Below, in pieces: positions 24,650-35,575 of a stretch of DNA of 64,000 bases; within the stretch, counting starts at the first letter, position 1; the number at the start of each line of letters is the position of its first letter. Location of the stretch: NCBI GenBank assembly GCA_023375785.1, contig SZWC01000082.1, positions 205,243-269,242 on the forward strand, read 5' to 3'. This stretch comes from Penium margaritaceum. Its lineage: Eukaryota; Streptophyta; Zygnematophyceae; Desmidiales; Peniaceae. A model generated the notes under the pieces. The model did no database searches. It saw only the letters and a list, made by a program, of their open reading frames with translations, and was not told the DNA's origin. A program made the position numbers and the translations under genes.

Positions 24650-26475
24650 CCCATTGGGACAACACCAAAGAGTCACCGAGTGGCTGGGACAGCTACACTG
24701 GCGGCGTATCATAAATGCGCTGCAGGATTGCGTGGAGGTCGAAAGCGTACACAGCCAAGATGCACGCAGAAGCCACTAGCTCCAGGCCAACGACTCTATG
24801 GACTACAGGTGGTTGTCCAATGTGACACCGCCAACAGACAGACTCTCCGAGACCGGGAAATCACTGGCATACCAAGGACTTGTTTATCATCGGCGCGACG
24901 GAGTGCAGCAGTCATGGATAGCAGAGGAGGATGACCTACCATCCGCACCCTTAGAAGAAATTATAACCTCCCCACCTCCGCTTGTCTCCAGAGAAAGGGG
25001 GATGAGGCAACCACTGCAGGAAGTGTGTACCGAACAACCAGGTTGGTCACCTGTGATGCCGGAGACGAGGCAGCAGGACCCCCCACCCACAGCAGGACAC
25101 GCTGGAGGGGGTCAGACAGCCGGGGTTGGACTATCCGACGCGATGGAAGGAGTATCCCTACAGGTGAATCCGCGGTTGACAGCCACGGAGGTCCCAGTAA
25201 CACCAAGCGTGAGGACAACAGTGAGCCACAATCCACAATTCGCTGGATGGCAAGGAACACCGCAAGGGGAGCAGAGAAGGGGCATGATGCACCAACCCCT
25301 CCTGATTCCGCAGCCATCCCACACGACCCAGCAATCACTCACAAGGTCCCAGCCACAGCTCAACCCAGCATTGCAAGGGACTCTACCATACACGGGGCCC
25401 GCAACAATCTCCTCTACCACAGCCCCACCAAGATGGGTGATGATGGGCACCTGGACCACGCCCTCCACGGCAGGAATGCCACCGCAGATACCCATGCAGC
25501 AGATACCGTCACAGCAACCATCGGCCCACATGACGTCGCAACTAATGCCTGTGGCGGTTGGACATCCAGTCTATGGCCAACAACCAATCGGTACCGCGCC
25601 AGCTGGGATTGCGGTCCATCCAACACTACATACCAGCCAGGTGCAGACGACGGCATCCCACTCCACCTACCCTGCTCTCCCGCCGAATTTAGCAACCACC
25701 ATGGCCCCTGTGGTATCTACTGCCACCCCTTTCTACCACTCTGCAGTGTCACAACCTCTACCTCAAATCTACTGGTTGCCTGGGCCTACGGCCCCCGCCG
25801 CCCGGAACCCACAGGCACCGCCCCTTGGGACTACCTTCTACTCCGCACCCTATGCGACGTAGGCCACCCCTGCGACTCATTACTATGCTCTTCCGGCGAC
25901 AGCCCCGATGAGCAACCCCACACCTACACCCCAGGGGCAACCACAAACTAGCCACGTGGGCTATTCAGCGGTCACAGCCTCGCACCCCAACCCCCCCTTA
26001 CCTGTCTCACACCCATTCCTCACGGCGACATCCATGGCCAACCGAAATACTGTACCCCAGCTGCAATACGTACGCGCACAGCCAGCCAACATTCCGCGGC
26101 TGGAGATCTTCAAAGGGACCCCTGAAGAGGACCCATGGACATGGTTGAAGCAGATAACGATACATGCCATCATAGGACGGATCCCACCAGACCTTTGCCT
26201 GGCCACCGCGGAGCTCCATCATGAGGGTGCTGCGGAGGATTGGTACAATGCTCGCGCGCCGTTCAACTCCTTCGGGGATTTCGGCAACGCGCTGATTGAG
26301 CGCTTCAAGCGGCTGACCAAGAAAGAAGCACTCCGCAAAATTGAAAAGGAGGTCATGCAGGACACCGACATCCGAAGGATTTTGGATCAGTTCCTCACTT
26401 AGGCATCAATCGCGAAAAACCCTCAAGGGGAAAGACTGCCGATGTGGGTCCTCCTGCAAAATCTCATCCGCGCGG
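24650..26475 (+). pseudogene. Ty3-type Gag (fossil)
   Basis: The region starts with a block like LGQLHWRRI..VESVHS, shared with the facing copy. It continues through a long Pro/Gln/Thr-rich, low-complexity segment (about 24800-25990) and ends in a Retrotrans_gag domain. The domain shows NIPRLEIFKGTPEEDPWTWL, PPDLCLATAELHHEGAAEDW and FGNALIERFKRLTKKEALRK. Gag forms the virus-like particle that packages element RNA. The gag coding is spread over more than one frame with a few breaks. The sequence stops inside gag at the junction with the inverted copy, before any zinc knuckle. Confidence 0.8.
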
Positions 26476-29400
26476 TCTGCCCATCCAATGAGACAGAGGA
26501 CGCGGAAGGCCACAGTAGTGTGGGTTGCCCCGGTGTCAATGATGGCCAGGAACTTGCAGCCACAGATCCACACCACATAACAGGCCACTTCGTAGTGGCG
26601 GTCGTCACGTCGGGGTGGTTCCAAAGGTTGAGGTGCCCATCCCCATTCTATTTCTTTTGTAGTTAATGCAGGTGGCATTTCTGCCACAACGCGTCGGGTG
26701 TTCTGAATGCCATGGGGCGGAGTGGTGCAGGCAAGAGAGATACCCACAGCCTGGAGGCGATGATTGGCGCTAGCAAATTCCCCTCGGAGCCGCGGAGCCA
26801 GTTCGGGATGAAGACGAAGGAAGTCAAAGAAGTTGACAGAGGCAATGGGGGTGGTGAAGAGTTTGTGGACCGGATCAGCGGAATCTGCTGCAGGGGTGGG
26901 GATAGGGCGAGACGCAGGTGAGTTGGTCGCAACCGCTACCGCAGGCGTGGGGTTAGGTTGGCGGCGCTTCTCTGGGGGTCGCATGGAGCGGGCAGTGATG
27001 GCTTCCTGCAGCTGGACCTCGGCGGCTTCCGCTCGTCGACGCAGATCATCCTGCAACTGCGCAGCCTCCTGCAGATCCCACCCACGGAGTTTGATCCGTC
27101 GGGCACATGTGATGAGCTCTGCTTCCGCAGGTGTTGGTGCCACTTCGGTGGTTTTGTCCTCTGCCATTGGCAAGCCTAGCTTCACGTTGCGAGCACCGGC
27201 TGCGGGATTCTGCTGCGGATTTGACAGAAGACCCTGACCCGCTCCCTGAGCCGCCTTGTCCTGTCCCGTGGGTGGCGGGTTCAGTGGCTGTGGCTGTTGC
27301 TGCTGCTGTGGCGGATGCTGCTGCTGTTGGCCGGGCCACATCTGGTTGTAATACTGCTGCCACTGCTGGACCATGGGGTCCTGAGAAGCTGGTTCAGGGC
27401 GCGGAGCTGCTTGTCTCTTGCGAGGGCAGTCCCGCGCGATGTGTTCCAGGCTTTGGCGCGTGTAACAGGCTTTTGGTTTCCGCTGCTGCGGAGGTGGAGC
27501 GGGTGAGGATGAAGATGCGTGGGCGTCAGCGCCCTGGTATTGTCGAGTCGACCGTTGCCTGGTGAAGATATCCGTGGCGTCCCGCACCGCATCTTGCAGG
27601 GATGGGTAGCGGTTTGCGATCATGAGACTGCTGATCTCGTCCGGAAGGGCGCGGATGAGATTCTGCAGGAGAACCCACAGCGGCAGTCCTTCCCCCTGTG
27701 GACTCTTGGCCACTGAGGCCCATGTCAGGAACTGGTCCAAGAATCTGCGGATGTCATCATCCTTGCGCATGACCTCTTTCTCAATCTTCCGCAACGCTTC
27801 TTCCTTTGTGAGATGTTTAAAGCGTTCTATGAGGGCGTTGCCAAAGTCCTCAAAAGATGGAAAAGGTGCTCGCGCGTTATACCAGTCCGCTGCTGCTCCG
27901 TGAAGGTGGAGTTCCGCGGTGGCGAGGCAGAGGTCCGGCGGAATCCGGCCGATGCTAGTGTAGAGGGTGATTTGTTTGAGCCAGACCCAGGGGTCTTCCT
28001 CCGGGGCGCCTTTGAAAGAATCCAGCCGGGGAATGTTGGCAGGCTCGGAACGGATGTACTGCAGCTGCGGGACGGTGCTGCGGTTAGTCGTCAATGCAGT
28101 CACAGCATGTGGCGGGGGGAGGGCAGCAGGTAGAGCTGCGGAATATCCATTGGCATGGATCGGCATCTGGAGGTGCCCCGCGGGCATGGGAAGACTTGCT
28201 TGCGTGGGAGGGAGAGGCATGTACCAGGAAGAGAGAGCGGTTGTGGAGGTGGTGTAGGGTGTGGAGAAGAATGCCATCCCACTCGGCAGCATCGGGGTTC
28301 CCTGTGCTGGTGGTACTGCTATCTGCGATGCCCAGTACATCGGAACCGGTGGGGCTGTAGCCGCGGTATGGGGAGGAGCTGCAACTCCAGCGCTGGTGGT
28401 CAGGTGCGGATTCCCTTGAAGCAGCTGTGGGTGCAGGTACAAGTGGCTCTGTGCAGTTTGTTGCGGTGTTGGCAGCGAGGCCTGGGGAGGTGCCCCAACT
28501 GCCATTGTTCCCACCCGCTGTTTGTGGTGGAACTGCTGGGAGGTGGGCATGTGTTGCTGCGGAGTCAGGTTGGGCGTGATCGTTTGCGGCACCATTCCCA
28601 CCGGCATCGGACCCATCTGTTGCTGTGTCTGGATCGTCCATAGGGCCGGCACTACCGCAAGAGGTCGCGTTATAGCCATCAGCTGTGTTCCACCTCCAAT
28701 CGCTTGCTGCTGCTGACTCATTGGTTGGGTCCCAGTCAGCAGAGGCTGGGCCGTGTTCCCTTGCTAGTGGATTCCGTTGCCGGGCTGAGGCATCTGTTGT
28801 GGCAGCTGAGGGACTGCGGAGGGCCCAGCCATCGTTCCCAGGTGCATCGTGGGCTGTAGTGGCACATGCGCCGGCTGCCGTGATCCCGCTGTGGGCGGAT
28901 GCGACATGGCCGCCGCCTGCACGGTACCCATCATCATCTGCTGCTGTGGTGGTGTACCTGTCGCAGGTGGCTGCGAGGGTGCTCCGGCTGGCATAGTGAT
29001 CGGACTTGGCTGTGATGCAGGGAGCCGTTGCGTCGTATGCGCCTGTCCACCCCCCGTCTGCTGCTGCTGCGGATGACTCGGTGGCTGGACCACTTCGATT
29101 GCTTGGAGCTGCGCGACCACTCCCGCGGTTGTTCCCATGGTCGGGAGAGTCTGACCCATAGCGAGTGGGTTCATCGGTGGTTGCGCAACTCCCGATGCCT
29201 GCACTGGTATAGGCATCCCCATCTGCGTGCCTGCTGTGGGTTGTGCGGATACAACCATCTGCTGCGGCTGTAGTTATGGCCCAGGTGGTTTCGCGGTAAG
29301 AGCGCCCGTGGTTGTCCCGGCCGGCTGCCGCGGCGGGTTTGTGTCCTGAGGCATCCCAAGGGTGGGATTCAGGAGTCCCATCCTCGGCTGCTGCGCCGAC

Positions 29401-29765
29401 ATCCATTGTTCGTCTGGTGCTAGTGTTTCGGGAATCCCTGAATGCTCGGGGCTCAGCGGTAAGGGTTGCGGGTGTGCTGGCAGGGGCACGTGCTGCACCT
29501 CGATTCCGCCAGGGTCCTGCTGCTGCTGTCCACCCCGACGCCGATACACTAGTCCGCGGTAGACCTCGAGCTCTCCACCACCGGAGGATTCCTGTAGGGA
29601 AGGTGGCGCATCGGAGAACCACTGCACCCCAAGTGGCGCAATTGGCTGGCCCCCCTGGCCCCGTTGATGCTGGGCCGATCCATGGCTGTCGGAACTGTGG
29701 ACACTCTCCACCTCCGCGTGTTCGGCGAGCGCATCCATAATGCGGCGCCAGTGCAGCTGCTCCAA
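26476..29765 (-). pseudogene. Ty3-type Gag and aspartic protease (fossil)
   Basis: The upstream end carries EQLHWRRIMDALAEHAEVES. A Gln/Pro/Thr-rich segment of several hundred residues follows. The Retrotrans_gag domain comes next (IPRLDSFKGAPEEDPWVWLK, GAAADWYNARAPFPSFEDFG), then a zinc-knuckle-like CYTRQSLEHIARDCP, a second Gln-rich linker, and a retropepsin start with IDTGATHTTVAF. Gag would form particles and the protease would process the polyprotein. From about 28721 down to the junction it is one frame of roughly 750 residues. The Gln-rich N-terminal extension is unusually long for a Ty3-type Gag. It is an element fossil, not a host gene. Confidence 0.85.
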
Positions 29766-30031
29766 CTACTCGGTTACTCGTCGGTGTTGGGCGAGCGGAT
29801 CAGAGCCCGGCGAGGAGCTGACTGGTGCGCGGGACAACACAGGTGAGGAATCCCGGCTTCCCGCGCAGGTCGCAGCCCGTCGTGGCAGGAAGCTCCGCGA
29901 TGATGAAAGTTGCTGCCGGCGCCTTGTGTCCTGGTGCACGAAGCTAGCCGCTGATATGAACGACTGATGTGAAAGGCACGTGCAGTTCTACTGACAGAGA
30001 GCAAAAACTTTCCACGCTCACCGCACCATGA

Positions 30032-30049
30032 CACTGATACTCCCAATTT
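30032..30049 (-). other. Probable primer-binding site, minus strand
   Basis: On the minus strand AAATTGGGAGTATCAGTG follows the LTR end. It matches the site at 24387-24404 and resembles a methionine-tRNA primer site. Confidence 0.5.
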
Positions 30050-31637
30050 TGCCGCTCCCTTGATCTTTCCGCGGATGGGAACTCTCCGCGGAACTCCGCG
30101 GATTACCCTTTCTACTACTATGAGTTGACTAGAGGTGCTCAGCAAGGTGCAGCTATAACCCTTAGTCTAGAAGTCACCCCGAGGACCACAAGTCATGGAC
30201 TACTGCGGCTGCACCCTATGATGAGTATCTCTCCGCGGACTACTGGAATGCGACAACCCACAAAGGAAGATCCCAACTATTAGCTATGCCGCGGATCACA
30301 GTTTCACACCTGCGTAGGTACCTCACCGATGAATGACGCTCCGCGTTCCACTTCTTCCCACACGGGAGTCCACCACCTCGTGGCGTCCGACTCCTCTCCG
30401 CGGAACCCAGTTCCGCGGACGTGTGTAAGCAAGGGACACCGCCGGCAGCCCACCTCAATCGGACTTTTGGTTCTTTACGCGCCTACTCCCATAGTCCGCG
30501 GACTGGACTCCAAGAGTTTACTGAAGGCAAGAGGGCAATGGGCGGAACACCGAAATGTGAGTAGGTCAATGACTTTGATAAAGCTGATGGCGGAGTACAT
30601 GGAATGCTCTGGAAGANGCAACAACCCACAAAGGAAGATCCCAACTATTAGCTATGTCGCGGATCACAGTTTCACACCTGCGTAGGTACCTCACCGATGA
30701 ATGACGCTCCGCGTTCCACTTCTTCCCACACGGGAGTCCACCACCTCGTGGCGTCCGACTCCTCTCCGCGGAACCCAGTTCCGCGGACGTGTGTAAGCAA
30801 GGGACACCGCCGGCAGCCCACCTCAATCGGACTTTTGGTTCTTTACGCGCCTACTCCCATAGTCCGCGGACTGGACTCCAAGAGTTTACTGAAGGCAAGA
30901 GGGCAATGGGCGGAACACCGAAATGTGAGTAGGTCAATGACTTTGATAAAGCTAATGGCTGAGTACATGGAATGCTCTTCGAGGACAAGCAAGTCTGAGT
31001 TGCGATCTTTCTACTGCTAGTGAGGCCCCTTTTCTACTCGGGACTCCGCGCGGCGTGTCTACACGCCGACGGTCTCATCCCTTTCACATCCTCTCTACTC
31101 CTACACGGACTCCACGCGGTGCGGCTACGCACCGCGGGTCTCGTCCCACACGCTGTCTACTCTACTGGTCACTTTCTTCAACCGCGGTTCGTACACGCGG
31201 TTCTTCGTGTTCTTCCTTGAATCTTCGTTTTCTGCAGTGCGTCTCCCGAGGTTCCTCCGTAATTGATGCTTAGTCGCTTGTGTTGATTGGTCGTTTCTCC
31301 TCTGATTGCTTAATTCCTCCGCAGTTCGGCCTCCGCTTCGTCAGTGGCCGCGGATCATACTTCGGCTTGTCCCTGTTTCCTTCGCACCGCGGCATTTCCC
31401 TTCACTGCTTCCCGCCTAGCCACCAATCCTTTGGCCGAGAGGAACTGGTGCAAACGAACATTTGTCTGCGGCGACCCTTCCACCGGTGCCCTGCCTCCTG
31501 CTTTCCCGGACCCGCGCCTACGCCTCGCTCAACCGCATCCGCGGGAGCCAGCATACCATGCGCGGATCCTTTGCCTCCCTGACCCCTGTTCCGCCGATTG
31601 CTTCTTCCGCGGAGCTGCGGCAGGATTGTGTGTGACA
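30050..31637 (-). repeat. 5' LTR of the minus-strand Ty3-type element
   Basis: The LTR is about 1588 bp as assembled. It contains an internal tandem duplication of about 368 bp (30254-30989). Without the extra copy it would be about 1220 bp, close to the 1310 bp of the plus-strand LTR. Its minus-strand start is TGTCACACACAATCC, matching the TGTCA edge of the partner, and CCGCGG palindromes are again frequent. No target duplication is expected here, because its outer edge and that of the partner are 5' ends of two different elements. Confidence 0.75.
30254..30989 (+). repeat. 368-bp tandem duplication with an N at the junction
   Basis: The segment starting CAACCCACAAAGGAAGATCC at 30254 starts again at 30622, an offset of 368. 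The two copies differ at only a handful of bases (for example GCTATGCCGCGG against GCTATGTCGCGG). The only ambiguous base in the window, N at 30617, sits at the boundary. The exact end of the second copy is near 30978-30989. This may be a real LTR duplication or an assembly overlap. Confidence 0.85.
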
Positions 31638-32429
31638 ACAACTCGCACCCACTCAGAACCACTCGCAGCCACTCGTAACCACTCCCAACCACTCACAACC
31701 ACTTGCTATCATTTGCAAGCACTTGTAACCACTCACAACCACTCACAAGCACTTAGAACCACTTGCAAGCACTTGCAACCACTAACAACCGATCACAACC
31801 ACTTACCACCACCTGCAACCATTCGCAACTACTTGCAACTTCTCGTAACCACTCGCAACCACTCGCAACCAAATGCAATCACTCACAATCACTTGCAACC
31901 ACTCGCAGCCACTTGCAACTACTCACAACCGCTCACAACCACTCGCAACCACTCACAACCACTCACAGCCACTCGCAACCACTTGCAACCACTTGCAACC
32001 ACTCACAACCACTTGCAACCACTCACAACCACTGGCAACCTCTCACAACCACTTGCACCCACTTGCGACAACTCGCAACCACTTGCAACTACTTGCAACC
32101 ACTTAGAACCAGTGGCTACGACTCGCAACCACTCGCAGCCACGCGCAACCACTCGCAACCACTTGTAGCTACTTGCACCCATTTGCAACCCCTCCCAACC
32201 ACTCGCAACCACTCACAACTACTTGCGACCACTCGCAACCACTCGTAATCACTAGCAGCCACTCGCAACCACACACAACCACTCGCAACCACTAGCGACC
32301 ACTCATAACTACTCGTAACCACTCGCAACCACTTGCAACCACTCGTAGCCAGTCACAGCAACTCGCAACCACTTGCAAGAACTCACAACCACGTGCAAGC
32401 ACTGGCAACCACTTGCAAGTACTCGCAAG
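31638..32429 (+). repeat. 10-bp minisatellite (CACTCGCAAC)n
   Basis: About 79 units of consensus CACTCGCAAC occur, with common variants CACTTGCAAC and CACTCACAAC. The array begins at the LTR edge and passes into the 11-bp array at about 32430. The plus strand is rich in C and A. Because the unit contains no stop codon, a frame of about 170 residues with an NHSQPLATT-type repeat runs through it. This is a by-product and not a gene. Confidence 0.95.
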
Positions 32430-34402
32430 CCCTAGTTGTGCTTAGTTATGCCCTAGTTGTACCCTTCTTGCGCCCTAGTTGCCCCCTAGTTGTGCATTAC
32501 TTGTACCCTAATTGCGCCATACTTGCGCCCTAGTTGTTTCCTAGTTGCGCCCTAGTTGCACCCTAGTTGTGCCCTAGTTGTGCCATACTTTCGACCTAGT
32601 TGTGCCCTACTTACGCCTCTGTTGTACCCCAACCACGCCTTGGTTGGGCACTAGCTACGCCCTAATTACGCACTAGCTACACCATAGTTGCGACCTACAT
32701 ACATCGTACTTGCGTCCTAGTTGCACCCTTCGTGCGCCCTACTTGCCACCTACTTGCAATTTAGTTGCGTCCTACTTGCGCCTGAGTTCGGCACTAGTTA
32801 CGCCCTAGTTGCGCCCTAGTTGCGCCCTAGGTGCACCCAACTTGCGCCCTAGTTGCTCCCTGGTTTCGCCCTAGTTGCACCCATAGTTGCACCCTCCATA
32901 CGCCCTACTTGCACCCTAGTTGTGCCCTTGTTACGCCCTAGTTTCATCCTAATTGTGCCCTACTTATGCCCAAGTTACAACCTAGTTGCCCTCTAGTTGG
33001 ATCCTAGTTGCACCGTACTTGCGCCCTACTTGTGCCGTGGTTGCACCCTGGTTACACCTCAGTTGGACACTAGCCACGCCCTATTTGCGCCCTAGTTGCA
33101 CCATAGTTGCGTCCTAATTGCGCCCTACTTGCACCCTACTTGCGCCCTACTTGTGCCCTAGTTGTGCCCTAGTTGCACCCTAGTTACGCCTCAGTTGGGC
33201 ACAAGCTACGCCCTAGTTGTGCCCTGGTTCCACCCTAGTTGCACCCAATTATACCCTAGTTGCGCCCTACTTGCGTCCTAATTGTGCCTTAGTTACGTCC
33301 TAGGTGCGTCCTAGTTGCGTCCCTCTTGCGTCCTACTTGTGTCCTCCGTGCGCCCTAGTTGCACCCTAGTTGCACCCTTGATACGCCCTACTTGCACCCT
33401 ACTTGCCTCCTACTTGCGCCCTGGTTGCGTTCTAGTTGCACCCTAATTGCTCCCTAGTTGTGTTCTACTTATGCCCTAGTTACGCCCTAGTTGCACCCTT
33501 ATTGCGCCCTAGTTGCGCCTTAGTTGGGTACTAGCTACGTCCTAGTTACGTCCTAGTTGCGCCCTAGTTGCATCCTACGTGTGCACTACTTGCGCTCTAG
33601 TTGCTCCTCAGTTGGACACTAGCTACGCCCTAGTTGCGCCCTAGTTGCACCCTAGTTGCGCCCTAGTTGCGCGCTCCTTACTCCCTAGTTGCACCCTTGT
33701 TCCGCCCTAGTTGCACCTCAGTTGGGTACTAGCTAAGCCTTATTTGCGTCCTAGTTGCGCCCTAATTGTGCCCTAGTTTCGCCATAGTTGCGCCCTTGTT
33801 GCGCCCTACTAACACCCTACTTGCGTCCTAGTTGCACCCTAGTTCTGCCCTAGTTGCGCCCTAGTTGCGCCTCAGTTGGACACTAGCTACGCCCTAGTTG
33901 CGCCCAACTTGCGCCCTAGTTGCACCCTACTTGCACCCTACTTGCACCATACTTGCGCCCTAGTTACGCCCTAGTTGCGCCATAGTTGCACCCTACATCC
34001 GCCTCAGTTGAACACTAGCTACGCCCTAGTTGCGCCATAGTTGTGCCCTAGTTGCACCCTAGTTGCGCCCTACTTGCTTCCTATCTATGCCCTAGTTGCC
34101 CCCCAAGTTGCGCGTCAGTCGGGCACCAGCTACGGCGTAGTTGCACCCTAGTTGCGTCCTAGTTGAACCCTAGTTGTGTCCTAGTAGTGCCCTAGTTGCG
34201 CCCTACTTGCACCCTATTTGCGCTCTAATTGCATCCTCCTTGCATCCTAGTTGTGCCCTAGTTGCGCCCTAGGTACGCCCTGGATTTGCTATAGTTGCAT
34301 CCTACGTACGTCTTATTTACGCCCTACTTGCGCCCTAGTTGCACACTAGTTGCATCATAGGTGTGCCTCAGTTGGGCACGAGATACACCCTAGTTGGGTT
34401 CT

Positions 34403-34842
34403 AGTTGCACCCTAGTTGCGCCCTTGTTGCTCCGAAGTTGCGCACTACTTGCACCCTACTTGTGCCCTAGTTGCGCCTTAGTTGCGCCTTACTTGTGCCC
34501 TACTTGCACCCTACTTGCACCCTAGTTGTACCCTAGTTGCGTCCAAGTTTTGCCCTAGTTGCGCCCTACTTGCACCCTAGTTGTACCCTAGTTGCGTCCT
34601 AGTTGTTCCCTAGTTGCGCCCTAGTTGCACCCTAGTTGCGCCCTTGTTGCTCCGAAGTTGCGCACTACTTGCACCCTACTTGTGCCCTAGTTGCGCCTTA
34701 GTTGCGCCTTACTTGTGCCCTACTTGCACCCTACTTGCACCCTAGTTGTACCCTAGTTGCGTCCAAGTTTTTCCCTAGTTGCGCCCTACTTGCACCCTAG
34801 TTGCGCCTAGTTGCGTCCTTGTTGTACCCTAGTTGTACCCTA
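34403..34842 (+). repeat. 220-bp segmental duplication within the 11-bp array
   Basis: The variant marker CTTGTTGCTCCGAAGTTGCG occurs near 34423 and again near 34643. The following block is nearly identical in both (CACTACTTGCACCCTACTTG, then GTCCAAGTTTT-type variants). The offset is 220 bp, or 20 units. Confidence 0.8.
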
Positions 34843-35059
34843 GTTGCGTCCAAATTGCGCCCTAATTGTGCCCTAGTTGCACCCTAGTTGCGCCTAGTTG
34901 CGTCCTTGTTGTACCCTAGTTGTACCCTAGTTGCGTCCAAATTGCGCCCTAATTGTGCCCTAGTTGCATTCTACTTGCGTCCTACTTGCGCCCGACTTGC
35001 ATCCTAGCTGCACCTTAATTGCGCCTCAGTTGGGCATTAGCTACGTCCTAGTTGCACCC

Positions 35060-35575
35060 TAGTTATGCCCTAGTCGCACCCTACTTGCACCCTACTTGCG
35101 CCTTAGTTGCGCCCTAGTTGCACCCTAGTTGTGTCCTAGTTGCGCCCTAGTTGCGCCCTAGTTGCGCCCTAGTTATGCCCTAGTCGCACCCTACTTGCAC
35201 CCTACTTGCGCCTTAGTTGCGCCCTAGTTGCACCCTAGTTGTGTCCTAGTTGCGCCCTAGTTGCGCCCTAGTTGCGCCCTAGTGACGTCCTGGCTGCGCC
35301 CTTCTTGCGCCGTACTTGCACCCCACTTGTGCCCTAGTTGCATCCTAGTTGCGCCCTAGTTGCGCCCAAGTTGTGCCCTATGTGTGCCCTAGTTGTGCCC
35401 TAGTTGCACCCTAGTTGCGCCCTAGTTGCGTCCTGGCTGCGCCCTTCTTGCGCCGTACTTGCACCCCACTTGTGCCCTAGTTGCATCCTAGTTGCGCCCT
35501 AGTTGCGCCCAAGTTGTGCCCTATGTGTGCCCTAGTTGTGCCCTAGTTGCACCCTGCTTGTGCCATATATTTGCC
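35060..35575 (+). repeat. 110-bp and 143-bp duplications within the 11-bp array
   Basis: A block beginning AGTTATGCCCTAGTCGCACC near 35060 recurs 110 bp later. Another beginning GTCCTGGCTGCGCCCTTCTT at 35287 recurs at 35430, an offset of 143 bp. Both offsets are whole multiples of 11, so exchange kept register. Confidence 0.8.

Larger units (their letters stand above)
23077..26475 (+). mobile_element. Ty3/gypsy-type LTR element, 5' portion (fossil)
   Basis: The copy runs LTR, leader and gag on the plus strand, then stops at about 26475, where a minus-strand relative begins. The outer LTR edge (TGTCAGGCGAGG) touches 191-bp satellite at 23076/23077. Gag lies in more than one frame with a few breaks, and no protease or reverse transcriptase is present. 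At protein level its gag is very similar but clearly not identical to that of the facing copy, so the two are separate insertions or subfamilies. Confidence 0.85.
26476..31637 (-). mobile_element. Ty3/gypsy-type LTR element, 5' portion, minus strand
   Basis: Read on the minus strand, the parts are an LTR (31637 to 30050), primer site, leader, long gag, zinc-knuckle region and aspartic protease, ending at about 26476. The gag-protease stretch is mostly one long open frame, so this copy looks younger or better kept than its partner. Reverse transcriptase and integrase are absent from the window. The outer LTR edge (TGTCA on the minus strand) touches a 10-bp minisatellite at 31637/31638. Confidence 0.85.

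Noticed and set aside
26406-28721. 771-residue host protein rich in Gln and Pro
   Set aside because: It carries a Retrotrans_gag domain, a zinc-knuckle-like motif and a DTGAT protease start, and lies behind an LTR. It is a retroelement reading frame.
31344-32168. 274-codon plus-strand ORF with an NHSQPLATT-type repeat
   Set aside because: It begins inside the LTR and continues through the 10-bp minisatellite, which has no stop codon in its unit.
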